From Candidatus Endomicrobium macrotermitis (lineage in GTDB: Bacteria; Elusimicrobiota; Endomicrobiia; Endomicrobiales; Endomicrobiaceae), in the NCBI GenBank assembly GCA_031271405.1, contig JAISVT010000003.1, forward strand, positions 1 to 47,208: DNA of 47,208 nucleotides. The letters are read 5' to 3'. Positions 1-7,826 of the stretch are shown here, in pieces. The notes under the pieces were generated by a model. The model saw nothing but the letters and a program-made list of their open reading frames with translations. It did not search any database and was not told the origin of the DNA. Position 1 is the stretch's first letter, and every line of letters starts with the position of its first letter. Both the position numbers and the translations under genes were made by a program.

Positions 1-1133
1 ATACTTTTCTGGTCACTTTTTGGGACACTTTTCTCGTGAACTCCTTTTTCAATACTTTTATCAAACTTCAATGACAGCCTCAATCCGGCTTTGCTAAGCT
101 GAAATGCTTTACGGCCGTACAAACCGACTATATAAGGAATTCCCGACCCCAAATGTTCTACCAATTCCAAATCTTGAAATATGCGCATAATTTCAGGGTT
201 GCGCGGCGCTGAACGCCCTGTAAAAAAGTCTTCCTCAGGCATAAACTCTAAGATATTGCCGTATGTTGTTATTTCAAATCTGTCTTCAAAAACTTCAAAA
301 ATCGGAGTATCTCCGCGTGAATAATCGTTATGGACAAAAGCATTTATTACGGCTTCACGCAAAGCGTCGTTATCTATATATTTTTTATCTAACCGAGGCT
401 TTAATCCCTGCTTTTTTGATTGCGTAACATTGGCAACATCCATTCTATCCTGAATTTTATTTAATGCCGTAAGCAAGCATCTGTCTCCGTATTCTTCTTT
501 TTCAAAAGATTTTGAAGTTCTATCCTTTCCGCTCCATTGAGCAAGCCTTATTGAAACCCTGTTCTTATCGGCAAACATATTAGCCAATTGATTGTATTTG
601 CCTTCAGGCGTAAGGAAATCCAAATTTTTTGCGAAATGCTCGTTAAGTTCTTTGCCTTTTTCGGCATAGTAAATTTTAAGCTGGGCAAAGGTTAAATCTT
701 GAACACCGGATTGCAAATTTTTTAACGATATCGGATGGCGTTTTGCCATTAATCCTTCAATCATCTCTTCCGTCATCGGTTGTGATGACGAACCTATGCG
801 AATAAAACAGCCTGACTCTGAACGCCCTTTTTGTTTTATGTAATAAGGCGTTAATGTGCCGCTTGACAATTTTACTATCACTGTCATTTTGCCGCCAATT
901 TCTTGCGTAAAAACGTCAAAAAGCCCCAAAATACTCGGGCGAATATTATCTTTAAGCCTGTCCTTGATTTTTAGTTGAATTTCGTCGGAATTTTTAACGC
1001 CTATTACTGTGCCGTCATCCTTAACGCCGATACGAATTTCGCCGCCTTTAGAATTGAGAAATGCAACGGCTTCTTTTTCAATGTCATCGGTAAGTTTTTC
1101 TTTGTATTCTGTACGGTTTGTTTCAAGATTCAT
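1..1133 (-). CDS. AlbA_2 (Schlafen-type) putative DNA-binding/ATP-binding protein, truncated by window edge
   Basis: The reading frame is not in the ORF track because it runs off the left edge. Translating the minus strand from the ATG at 1133 gives an uninterrupted frame of about 377 codons starting MNLETNRTEYKEKL. The N-terminal ~120 residues carry the AlbA_2 pattern (NRTEYKEKL, then AFLNSKGGEIRIGVKDDG). The region DNDALREAVINAFVHNDYSRG followed by ELVEHLGSGI is the GHKL-like HATPase_c_4 segment usual in these ATP-binding transcriptional-regulator-like proteins. Family members are common accessory genes, sometimes phage-defence associated, and most have no defined role. The C-terminus (a winged helix in many relatives) lies outside the window. 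The product family is fairly sure; the function is unknown. Confidence 0.85.
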   Translation of the reverse strand, partial: MNLETNRTEYKEKLTDDIEKEAVAFLNSKGGEIRIGVKDDGTVIGVKNSDEIQLKIKDRLKDNIRPSILGLFDVFTQEIGGKMTVIVKLSSGTLTPYYIKQKGRSESGCFIRIGSSSQPMTEEMIEGLMAKRHPISLKNLQSGVQDLTFAQLKIYYAEKGKELNEHFAKNLDFLTPEGKYNQLANMFADKNRVSIRLAQWSGKDRTSKSFEKEEYGDRCLLTALNKIQDRMDVANVTQSKKQGLKPRLDKKYIDNDALREAVINAFVHNDYSRGDTPIFEVFEDRFEITTYGNILEFMPEEDFFTGRSAPRNPEIMRIFQDLELVEHLGSGIPYIVGLYGRKAFQLSKAGLRLSLKFDKSIEKGVHEKSVPKSDQKS

Positions 1134-1226
1134 TTATTTTATGCCTCAGAAGCGCAATCTCTGCAATGTCACCATTTTACTAAAAGCATATTACGTTGGC
1201 AAACACCGCGCCGGTTTCGGCTGTTT

Positions 1227-1871
1227 TTATTTTTTCTCTTTGGCCGCGGCCAAAGAAAGAGAGCATAACAAATCTTCCTGATAGTCTTTTGTGATCAGTA
1301 CGGACATAATAAACATAACGAAGAAAAACAGAAAGGCGGTAATCAGAATTGTCCATGGGTGGTTATCAAGGATTTTGAAATTTCCGGCGCCGCAATTTAA
1401 GGCCAGCGCCGCAAATATCAGCAGCGAATTAAGCGCCCAAGACTGAATAATTATAAGCCTGTTTTTATTGTAATCTGTCCTTTCGGCCAAATTGGGCAGG
1501 TTTTCCCTGACGAATTTTTCAATTTTTATGCAGTTGACTTTGCCGCCGGATTTATAAGCCTTGCTTTCATCTTCGTTTAAGACCCTATCTTTGTATATTT
1601 TTTCGGCTGCCGGCATTTTACCCGGAAATTTTACCGGAAGAGCTTTTCCCGAAACCCAAAACATAAATCTGTCTATAATGATCCCCAAAATGTAAGAAAT
1701 GAGCAGAAATATAAGTATTGCCATAGAAACGCTTCCGTCTTCTGCGTAATGCCTGATATAATCGAAAATCTCTTTTCCGGAAAAAGCGGTAATAAAAAGA
1801 ATAATCCAGATTACCGCGCCAAAACCCGCGATAAGAAGTTCCGTAATGACAAAAAGCCCCAAATTGCCCAT
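1227..1871 (-). CDS. Uncharacterised inner-membrane protein, about 4 TM segments
   Basis: The product is 214 aa. Hydrophobic segments lie at about residues 7-30 (LLIAGFGAVIWIILFITAF), 50-70 (AILIFLLISYILGIII), 145-160 and 172-195 (ILITAFLFFFVMFIMSVLI). A charged loop of about 70 residues sits between the second and third. I recognise no family motif. A purine-rich ribosome site (aggggcgg in the minus-strand leader) sits just before the ATG at 1871. The extreme C-terminus overlaps an 18-bp palindrome, so the natural end may once have been shorter. It reads in the same direction as the AlbA_2 gene, about 90 bp upstream of it; co-transcription is possible but unproven. Confidence 0.7.
   Translation of the reverse strand: MGNLGLFVITELLIAGFGAVIWIILFITAFSGKEIFDYIRHYAEDGSVSMAILIFLLISYILGIIIDRFMFWVSGKALPVKFPGKMPAAEKIYKDRVLNEDESKAYKSGGKVNCIKIEKFVRENLPNLAERTDYNKNRLIIIQSWALNSLLIFAALALNCGAGNFKILDNHPWTILITAFLFFFVMFIMSVLITKDYQEDLLCSLSLAAAKEKK
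1238..1255. repeat. 18-bp perfect palindrome at the 3' end of the membrane-protein gene
   Basis: ctttggccgcggccaaag reads the same on both strands. It lies inside the last codons of the minus-strand membrane protein, encoding part of its SLAAAKEKK tail. It could act as an RNA hairpin for transcript end protection, but no T-run follows on either side, so it is not a canonical intrinsic terminator. It may be a dispersed palindromic repeat that has extended the reading frame. Confidence 0.6.
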
Positions 1872-2008
1872 TTGTCCGCCCCTTTGACTGTTTCAGAATT
1901 ATTTTAAACGCCACAGTAAAAATGCTATAAAAAACCAAGTAAATAATCAATATGCGGGAAAGCCGTAATAAAAAACGGACAGCCGTCGGATATTAAACTT
2001 TATTGCAC

Positions 2009-2038
2009 TTGCAAGCGAAAACGTAAATTTGTTAGAAT
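2009..2038 (+). promoter_or_regulatory. Candidate sigma-70 promoter for the porin-like gene
   Basis: TTGCAA (2009-2014), an 18-nt spacer and TAGAAT (2033-2038) match the housekeeping consensus well. The predicted leader to the ATG at 2147 is about 100 nt and contains purine-rich stretches (caagggggtgaa, gcaagaggtag). The long leader of this abundant-type envelope protein could host post-transcriptional control. The rest of the 1872-2146 gap shows no open gene. Confidence 0.55.
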
Positions 2039-2146
2039 CTTTTTTGTTTGTAGCTGTAAACAAGGGGGTGAAATCAGAGGATTTTTCAGTTTAGTCTTTT
2101 GGTGTAGCACCGGAGTTAAATAAAATAGGGGCAAGAGGTAGAATCG

Positions 2147-3400
2147 ATGAAAAAAATTTTAGCATTGGCTGCAGTTTTAGCGTTTACGGCATCTTCGGCG
2201 TTCGCGAGCGAATCGCATTTAAAGAAATTTAAGTTTTTCGGCGAAGGATCTTTTTACGGGTACACATACGAAAACACATTCGCTTACCCGAAATACAATT
2301 TCAGCGGGACCGGAATGTATGCAGTGACCGGTTTCCATTACGGTATCAATGAAAATGTATCAGCTACGTTTTCGCTTGGGTATACCGATGTGTGGGGAGA
2401 CGGGCTTGAGGGCATGACGGCATCGGATTTTTTTGATGTTTTGAGAATTGTTGAAGCGAACGTGACTTTTAAAAATTTGTTTGACGTCGAAGGCTTGAAA
2501 CTTAAAGTCGGCCGTCAGTATTACGGCGATGAAGACAGCTCCGTAATGTATTTCGGCATCAGAAGAAACCAGCCTCTTCGTATGCTTGCCGGAGCCGGAG
2601 CCTATGGCGCAGGCACAGTCGGCTCGATTTCTTCGGTGGACGGAGCCTCGGCATACTATAAAAAAGGCAATATAAAAGCAAACATTATGTACGGGATTGT
2701 TGCAAACGGCGGCCCTAACGGTAACGATACGGTGATGGGCGGAGATTTTAAATATTTGAATATTGCCGATATGTTCGACGCGCAGGCATATTTATACAGC
2801 TGGGATAATCTTTTTTACGGACAGCGCAAGTACACTATCTTCGGATTAAAACCCACGTTCAAAAAAGCCGGATTGAAAGCGTCGTTGGAATTTGCAAAGA
2901 ATTTCGGCGGAGCCGAAGTTTTCAGCAATACTGCCGACAATACGAATTTGGTCAAAGCGGATGTCGCGTACAAAATCGAAAAAATCGGCTTAACGCCCAG
3001 AGTAATGTACGGAGTTTTCGGCGGAGAGTTTAAAGGCTTCTATGCGTTCGGAAACACCAATTTAGGCCTGATAGGCGGACAGACGATAATCAGCCACCCG
3101 ACTGCCGCAGCTTATTTTGATAACCGGATTGTCAATGTCGGCGCGGACTATATTAAGAATAAATTCACTTTCAGTTTTGACATTTTTGATTTCGGTTCAA
3201 GAGACGGCAAAGACAATAAAGATGCCGTAAAATACGGAACCGAATTTGACCTGGTTGTCAAATACGCTTATGACGCAAATACGGATTTTTATGCGGGAAT
3301 AGGCCATATGTTCGGCGGAAAAGCCGCCGAAGCTATTAACGACAACGCGGCTTTTGATTCTTCAACGTTTCAGGCCGGCGTAACTTACAAGTTCAAATAA
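2147..3400 (+). CDS. Porin-like outer-membrane beta-barrel protein
   Basis: The product is 417 aa, with a clear Sec signal peptide (MKKILALAAVLAFTASSAFA, cleavage predicted after AFA). The mature protein alternates aromatic and polar residues in short strands separated by Gly/Asp/Asn-rich turns, and ends in an aromatic/basic strand (FQAGVTYKFK), as outer-membrane barrels do. I see no lipobox or other domain. It is probably a general or substrate-specific porin, inserted by the BAM machinery. It stands alone, with its own promoter and a strong terminator, as expected for an abundant envelope protein. The exact transport substrate cannot be read from the sequence. Confidence 0.8.
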   Translation: MKKILALAAVLAFTASSAFASESHLKKFKFFGEGSFYGYTYENTFAYPKYNFSGTGMYAVTGFHYGINENVSATFSLGYTDVWGDGLEGMTASDFFDVLRIVEANVTFKNLFDVEGLKLKVGRQYYGDEDSSVMYFGIRRNQPLRMLAGAGAYGAGTVGSISSVDGASAYYKKGNIKANIMYGIVANGGPNGNDTVMGGDFKYLNIADMFDAQAYLYSWDNLFYGQRKYTIFGLKPTFKKAGLKASLEFAKNFGGAEVFSNTADNTNLVKADVAYKIEKIGLTPRVMYGVFGGEFKGFYAFGNTNLGLIGGQTIISHPTAAAYFDNRIVNVGADYIKNKFTFSFDIFDFGSRDGKDNKDAVKYGTEFDLVVKYAYDANTDFYAGIGHMFGGKAAEAINDNAAFDSSTFQAGVTYKFK

Positions 3401-3414
3401 TTTGTAAATATATT

Positions 3415-3456
3415 AAAGCCGGAGAGGGTTTTTCTGCCTCTCCGGCTTTTTTGTTT
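3415..3456 (+). terminator. Strong intrinsic terminator after the porin-like gene
   Basis: AAAGCCGGAGAGG pairs with CCTCTCCGGCTTT, about 13 bp with a 9-nt loop, followed directly by a T-run (ttttttgtttt). It lies 15 nt past the stop codon and isolates the porin gene from the lipoprotein gene. Confidence 0.93.
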
Positions 3457-3463
3457 TGCCGGG

Positions 3464-3492
3464 TGGCAAAGCCTCTATTATATTGGTATAAT
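3464..3492 (+). promoter_or_regulatory. Candidate extended -10 promoter for the small lipoprotein
   Basis: A perfect TATAAT lies at 3487-3492, preceded by TGG (extended -10). A weak -35-like TGGCAA sits 17 nt upstream. The start codon at 3530 follows after about 30 nt. Confidence 0.6.
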
Positions 3493-3529
3493 GCGTTTGT
3501 TGTAAATCCAATTATTGAAGAGATAAAAA

Positions 3530-4009
3530 ATGAAAAGACAAAGTTTCTTAACAGTTTTAGCCGTGTTTTTGGCGTTTTTCGGATGCGCCGTTAAAAAAAA
3601 CGTTCCTGTTGATTTTCACGGTATGAGGGAATTGCTCAAAAGCCATACGCTGGTTGTGGCGTATAAAGACGGCACCGTCAAAACTTACGATGACAAAGGC
3701 ATAAAGCCTCTTTTTAGGCATCTTGAAAAAGGTAATTTTAAAAATACTTATGTGTTCGATAAAGTTACCGGAAAGGCTTCTTTGCTGGTATTGGTTTACG
3801 GGGGCGCGGCTGAACTTTATACGGGCGTTCTTTCAAAAGAAGCAATACCCGTCTTGGAAAAATACAATGTCAGATATTCCGCGGATAAAATCGTAGATTA
3901 TATACTTAACGAAGCCGAAGACGGCAAATGCCCTATGGAAAAGGCGGTCGCGGATATCGACGACCCGCAGGAAGCGTACAAAGTATTGAAAGAGAATTTC
4001 GGAAAGTGA
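3530..4009 (+). CDS. Small putative lipoprotein, unknown function
   Basis: The product is 159 aa. The N-terminus MKRQSFLTVLAVFLAFFGC has a positively charged start, a hydrophobic core and a lipobox-like FFGC, so lipidation at Cys19 is likely. The mature part is a small alpha/beta domain with no motif I recognise; it begins with a Val/Ala strand (TLVVAYKDGTVKTYDD) and ends in an amphipathic helix. It is transcribed from its own promoter and followed by a repeat-containing spacer. It is probably a periplasmic or membrane-anchored accessory protein; no partner is suggested by the neighbours. Confidence 0.75.
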   Translation: MKRQSFLTVLAVFLAFFGCAVKKNVPVDFHGMRELLKSHTLVVAYKDGTVKTYDDKGIKPLFRHLEKGNFKNTYVFDKVTGKASLLVLVYGGAAELYTGVLSKEAIPVLEKYNVRYSADKIVDYILNEAEDGKCPMEKAVADIDDPQEAYKVLKENFGK

Positions 4010-4040
4010 AGCGGCCGTAAAACAGTTCGGTCCGTTTAAT

Positions 4041-4172
4041 TCCCTCGCCGCTTGCGGGAAATGACAAACGGCAAACAACGGCATGCGGTTGTCACGCCGT
4101 TGAAAAACGGTGTCAGCGTTAGCCGTTAAAAGATTTAAGAAATACATTGCGGGTCAAGCCCTCAATGACAGG
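4041..4172. repeat. Cluster of degenerate dispersed palindromic repeats
   Basis: Two imperfect inverted repeats can be read: tgtcacgccgttgaaaaacggtgtca at 4089-4114 and cattgcgggtcaagccctcaatg at 4145-4167. Their sequences resemble the intergenic palindromes that recur in many bacterial genomes and that translate to pieces such as VIEGLTRN. They generate the long false minus-strand ORFs here. No gene is supported in 4010-4222. Confidence 0.55.
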
Positions 4173-4193
4173 CATAAAGGCAAAAATATAAAA

Positions 4194-4226
4194 GCTGAGC
4201 CGGTTTAACGGTTCGGCTTTTTTTAT
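4194..4226 (+). terminator. Intrinsic terminator between convergent lipoprotein and tatC
   Basis: A stem formed by gagccg/agccg with cggttc/cggct is followed on the plus strand by ttttttt. On the minus strand the opposite side continues into an A/T-rich tract (cttttatattttt), so it may serve both the lipoprotein gene and the convergent tat operon. Confidence 0.7.
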
Positions 4227-4939
4227 TTTCCGGGTTTTTTTGCCGAGCGGGCAAACAGAAGTCCGAGTTCGAAAAGCATATAGGTGGGCAAAGCAAGCAT
4301 TATCTGGCTTAAAACGTCCGGAGGCGTAAGGATAGCCGCTATAATCAAAATGCCTATTATGACGTAAGAGCGTTTCGAGCGCACGCTTTCGTAGGAAATA
4401 AGTCCTGCTTTGATGAGCGCGAAAGTTATTAAAGGAAACTGAAACATCAAACCGAAAACAAAGGACATATTTAAGGAAAGCGTAATGATATTGGACACGC
4501 CGAAAACCGGATTCATGCCCGGCGAAGAAAAACTCATGCCGAATTTGATTATAAGCGGAAGTATTATGAAAAAACAAAAAACTATTCCGAAACAAAACAG
4601 AAAAGACGAAGAAAATACTATGGATTTAATAAACTTTTTTTCTTTGCCGTAGAGCGCGGGTACTATAAAATCCCATGCGTTTTTGGCTATATAAGGGAAA
4701 GAAACGGTCAAAGCCGTAAAAAGCGCTATCTTCATCTGCAGTATGAAAACTTCCATAGGCGAGAAATAATTGAGGGATATTCCGCTTTCGCCGGTTAAAA
4801 CTTTTATAAAAAAATCCAAAATTTCCGGCGACGCCCAAAACGCGAAAGGAAGAAGCGCCGATATACAGATAAAACACCGTATAAGCACTTTTCTCAATGC
4901 GTCCAGATGCTGCGCGAAACTTTCGTCTTTATCGGTCAT
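4223..4939 (-). CDS. tatC: Sec-independent protein translocase subunit TatC
   Basis: The product is 238 aa, normal for TatC. It starts DESFAQHLDALRKVLIRC, the cytoplasmic signature region that binds the twin-arginine signal, and has about six hydrophobic helices. The segment SPMEVFILQMKIALFTALTVSFPY corresponds to the conserved periplasmic loop and following helix. TatC is the receptor that recruits TatA to export folded proteins across the inner membrane. Its ATG overlaps the tatA stop codon (ATGA), indicating translational coupling. It is the last gene of the unit that begins with a twin-arginine-bearing oxidoreductase, so the translocase may serve mainly that neighbour. Confidence 0.96.
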   Translation of the reverse strand: MTDKDESFAQHLDALRKVLIRCFICISALLPFAFWASPEILDFFIKVLTGESGISLNYFSPMEVFILQMKIALFTALTVSFPYIAKNAWDFIVPALYGKEKKFIKSIVFSSSFLFCFGIVFCFFIILPLIIKFGMSFSSPGMNPVFGVSNIITLSLNMSFVFGLMFQFPLITFALIKAGLISYESVRSKRSYVIIGILIIAAILTPPDVLSQIMLALPTYMLFELGLLFARSAKKPGK

Positions 4940-5157
4940 ATTTTGTCTGAATTTTCTTTTTTTACGGTTACGGCGTTTTCGATTTTTTTAGCTTCGCTTT
5001 CCGCAGCCGATATTTCGTTTTCTATGCTTTCTCTGGCTTTTTTAAATTCGTAAGAAGCTCTTCCCAAAGCCCTTGCAAGTTCGGGTATCTTTTTACCGCC
5101 GAACAAAATTACCACGGCAAGCACTATTACGACAATTTCCCATATACCTAGAGACAT
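4936..5157 (-). CDS. tatA: Sec-independent protein translocase subunit TatA/TatB
   Basis: The product is 73 aa. One N-terminal membrane helix (IWEIVVIVLAVVILFGGKKIPELARALG) with the FGGKKIPEL hinge is followed by an amphipathic helix and a charged tail, which is the TatA architecture. A single TatA-type protein next to TatC suggests a minimal TatAC system, unless a second copy is elsewhere. A good ribosome site (aaggag) precedes the ATG. It overlaps tatC by four bases and follows the polyferredoxin gene by about 30 nt. Confidence 0.95.
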   Translation of the reverse strand: MSLGIWEIVVIVLAVVILFGGKKIPELARALGRASYEFKKARESIENEISAAESEAKKIENAVTVKKENSDKI

Positions 5158-5189
5158 AGAAACTCCTTTTTAACTCTTCACTCTGTCTT

Positions 5190-6458
5190 TTATAAAGTTT
5201 TCTGGTTTTTAACGCCGTAAATCTGAATATTCGTTTCAGGGCTTTTGGATTTGCACGTTGCGCAGCCTATGCATTTCGACGCGCTGAAAAAAGGCTTGTC
5301 TTCGCCGTTTTTCGTAAGCGCCTGCGTGGGGCAGGCATCTACCGCTTCATCGCATTTTACCGCAGGCGGCGCGATCATGGCTATCCTTGTCCTTTGCTTT
5401 TGAGCGAGCGAAAGTTTTTTGAGCGCTCCCGCGGGGCATGCGGCGGCGCAGTCGCCGCAGGTAAAGTCGCAAAACCCTTTTGAGTAGTCTATGCTTACCG
5501 CGCCGTATTTTCCGTCGGATTTTTTAATGATCTTCGTGGGGCATATTTTGACGCAAAGGTTGCAGTTTAAGCATTTATTGGCAAAGCGTTCCTCGTTTAA
5601 AGCTCCGGGAGGAAGAATTACGTCCGAAAAATTCCGGGATATGGTCTTTTTTATAACCGCTCCCGCTTTTGCCGAAACCGCGAAAACAGCGGCTGCGGAA
5701 GCCGCAAAAATCAACCGGCGCCTTTTAGGGCTGAATTTTATTTCTTCTTTCGGAGCCGCGCCGTATTTTACGGCATTTTTCGGGCATACGTTAAGGCATT
5801 TTAAGCATTTTACGCAGGTTTCGTTGCAGACGGATTTTTCTTTCGGATTTATGCAGCCCGAAGGGCAGACATTTGCGCAGACCTCGCAAGACGTGCACGC
5901 GTCTTTTTGCAGGTATATTTTATTTACTGAAATTTTAGACACTAAACCGAGAACCGTGCCGACAGGGCAGATATTTGTGCAGAAAAACCTGTCTTTAAAA
6001 ATCACCATACATACTATTATAAGTACGGCGGCTATTCCGATTGCCGATAAACTGAAAGCCGAGCCGAAATAAGTGTAAGGTTCCGCCAAGCGCAGAAGGT
6101 ATGCGGTTCCGCCGGCAAGAGTTCCGAATATTACGGCGGCGATTATATATTTGAAGTAAAAGTTTTTTTGCATTCCGGAATTTTTCTTTTTAAAAACGCT
6201 TATTAATTCCTGCAAAATCCCGAAAGGGCACAATACGGAGCAGTACAGCCTTCCGAAAATAAAAGTCGCAGCTAAAATAACCGCGGTCAAAATCAAAGCG
6301 GTTATCGAAAAATCGATAAATATTCTTTGAAGCAAAGCGCCGAACTGCAAATCCAAAATTTTTACGCCGTAAAATATGCCTCCGAAAGCGGCGATTGTCA
6401 GAATTGCCGCGCATACCGCGGCGATAACGCGTATTTTATAATAAATATTTTTTTTCAT
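5190..6458 (-). CDS. Membrane polyferredoxin, NapH/YccM-like 4Fe-4S protein
   Basis: The product is 422 aa. The N-terminal half has about four or five TM helices with the CxxxCP motifs of NapH-like proteins (YCSVLCPFG and FCTNICPVG). It is followed by classical 4Fe-4S clusters: CTSCEVCANVCPSGC, CVKCLKCLNVCP, a basic stretch and another hydrophobic segment (~240-265), then CLNCNLCVKICPTK, CGDCAAACPAG and CIGCATC. One site near the end reads CDEAVDACPTQ and may be degenerate. Such proteins carry electrons across or along the inner membrane to periplasmic redox enzymes. It begins 3 nt after the aldo/keto reductase gene and precedes tatA, which suggests it is the electron donor or acceptor for the exported reductase. 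Confidence 0.88.
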   Translation of the reverse strand: MKKNIYYKIRVIAAVCAAILTIAAFGGIFYGVKILDLQFGALLQRIFIDFSITALILTAVILAATFIFGRLYCSVLCPFGILQELISVFKKKNSGMQKNFYFKYIIAAVIFGTLAGGTAYLLRLAEPYTYFGSAFSLSAIGIAAVLIIVCMVIFKDRFFCTNICPVGTVLGLVSKISVNKIYLQKDACTSCEVCANVCPSGCINPKEKSVCNETCVKCLKCLNVCPKNAVKYGAAPKEEIKFSPKRRRLIFAASAAAVFAVSAKAGAVIKKTISRNFSDVILPPGALNEERFANKCLNCNLCVKICPTKIIKKSDGKYGAVSIDYSKGFCDFTCGDCAAACPAGALKKLSLAQKQRTRIAMIAPPAVKCDEAVDACPTQALTKNGEDKPFFSASKCIGCATCKSKSPETNIQIYGVKNQKTL

Positions 6459-6461
6459 AAT

Positions 6462-7700
6462 TTACGCCCCCTTCTTTAAATTCTTTACGGTATTATCGAT
6501 CATTTCCAAAAGCGGGGGAATATCCAAAAGCTGCGGGCAGTTTTCGCTGCAAAGACCGCATTTTATGCATTTACCGGCTTTTTCCCTGTCTTTAAGCGCG
6601 TCATATTTTTGCAGGAATACGTCCGTTTTACCCGCGGCTTTATACTCGTTATACATATCGAAAATGGCGGGTATCGCCACGCCTCTGGGGCAGTCTTGGC
6701 AGTAATTGCAGGTGGTGCAGTTTATTTCGCCCTGTTTTTGAAGAATGGAAGATATTTTATCCGCGACATCTTCCTCTTTTTTGGTTATAGGCTTGTAATT
6801 TATAAATGTTTCGACATTTTCTTCCATTTGCTGCAAACTGCTCATTCCGCTTAAAACCGTAAAGTTGTTTTCTCTTCCGGCAACCCAGCGCAGGGCAAAA
6901 GAAGCCTGCGTGTCGTTCGGGGCTTCGTCTTCAAGAACGGCTTTTGCCGAACCCGTAAGTTTCGTGAGCGCCCCGCCCCTCAAAGGCGACATGGGAAGCA
7001 CCGGTATGCCTGCCTGCGTCAAAACTTCGTAGCTTTGTTTGACGTTCATTGCAGTCCAGTCAAGGTAATTAAGCTGTATCTGGCAAAATTCCCACGGGTA
7101 CTCTTTCGCGACTTCTTCAAGAAGTTCGTACGAGCCGTGATAAGAAAACCCGAGATGCCTTATTTTGCCTTCTTCTTTTAGTTTTGCGAGTTCTTCATAT
7201 ACGCCGAAACTGCGGAAATTGTCTATTGTTAAAACCGAAATGTTATGGGCAAGGTAAAAGTCGAAATAATCCGTTTGGCATTTTTTAAGCTGTTCTTCAA
7301 AAATTCTTCTGACGTCTTCTTTTGAAGTAAGCGCGCGAAGCGGATTTTTTGTCGCAAGAAAAAAGCTGTCCCTTTTATAATTGCTCAATACTTTTCCCAC
7401 GGCATTTTCGGATTCTCCTGCGTGGTATCCGTAAGCGGTGTCAAAATAATTGACTCCGTGTTTCATCGCGTATTCCGTCATTTTTTCAAACTGCGGCATA
7501 TCTATCGTTCCGTCTTCAAGTTTCGGGAGCCTCATACAGCCGAAAGAAAGCAGAGGTATGTCCAGATTCTTGAATTTTCTTGTTACCACAAGCCCGGTTT
7601 TTTTTCTTTTCGCGTTTGCGCCGCCCGCGCCGCAGCCGTTGAGCAGAGCCGTGCCTCCTATCGCCAGCAGAGAATTGACTATAAATTCCCGTCTTTTCAT
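6462..7700 (-). CDS. Tat-exported aldo/keto reductase with C-terminal 4Fe-4S domain
   Basis: The track start at 7769 is too far upstream. The ATG at 7700 has GGAGG six bases before it and yields MKRREFIVNSLLAIGGTALLNGC, a twin-arginine signal with a lipobox-like LNGC. The body is an aldo/keto reductase barrel: GVNYFDTAYGY (Asp and Tyr of the tetrad), ATKNP (Lys) and DFYLAHNIS (His). The C-terminus carries two cysteine motifs, CTTCNYCQDCP and CIKCGLCSENCP. Cytosolic relatives of this AKR plus ferredoxin type are common; a Tat-lipoprotein version is unusual. Polyferredoxin and TatAC genes follow directly, so a periplasm-facing, membrane-tethered electron-transfer role is a reasonable inference. 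The substrate is unknown. Confidence 0.9.
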   Translation of the reverse strand: MKRREFIVNSLLAIGGTALLNGCGAGGANAKRKKTGLVVTRKFKNLDIPLLSFGCMRLPKLEDGTIDMPQFEKMTEYAMKHGVNYFDTAYGYHAGESENAVGKVLSNYKRDSFFLATKNPLRALTSKEDVRRIFEEQLKKCQTDYFDFYLAHNISVLTIDNFRSFGVYEELAKLKEEGKIRHLGFSYHGSYELLEEVAKEYPWEFCQIQLNYLDWTAMNVKQSYEVLTQAGIPVLPMSPLRGGALTKLTGSAKAVLEDEAPNDTQASFALRWVAGRENNFTVLSGMSSLQQMEENVETFINYKPITKKEEDVADKISSILQKQGEINCTTCNYCQDCPRGVAIPAIFDMYNEYKAAGKTDVFLQKYDALKDREKAGKCIKCGLCSENCPQLLDIPPLLEMIDNTVKNLKKGA

Positions 7701-7739
7701 TACATGCCTCCGTTGTATGTCAGAATTACCATGTTTTGT

Positions 7740-7770
7740 ATTGTATAAAAATACTTTGCCGTTTGGCAAA
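7740..7770 (-). promoter_or_regulatory. Promoter of the AKR-polyferredoxin-tat operon with overlapping inverted repeat
   Basis: On the minus strand TTGCCA, 18 nt and TACAAT form a sigma-70-like promoter about 40 nt ahead of the ATG at 7700. The inverted repeat tttgccgtttggcaaa (7755-7770, 6-bp arms, 4-bp centre) covers the -35 element and looks like a regulator-binding site. Confidence 0.5.
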
Positions 7771-7791
7771 ACAAATATTCGTCAGGAAAAA

Positions 7792-7820
7792 TTGATAATT
7801 TATTTTGAAAATAGTAAAAT
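7792..7820 (+). promoter_or_regulatory. Promoter of the CpXC gene, probably giving a leaderless mRNA
   Basis: TTGATA (7792-7797), 17 nt and TAAAAT (7815-7820) fit the consensus. Only six bases separate the -10 from the ATG at 7827, so transcription would start at or next to the start codon, and no ribosome site is present. Confidence 0.55.
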
Positions 7821-7826
7821 TTTCAC

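Noticed and set aside
4119-4595. 158-aa minus-strand ORF overlapping tatC
   Set aside because: Its N-terminal part is the antiframe of tatC and its C-terminus reads through a palindromic repeat (VIEGLTRN).
5491-6072. 193-aa plus-strand ORF within the polyferredoxin gene
   Set aside because: It is the shadow of the Cys-rich minus-strand gene, with no ribosome site or family match.
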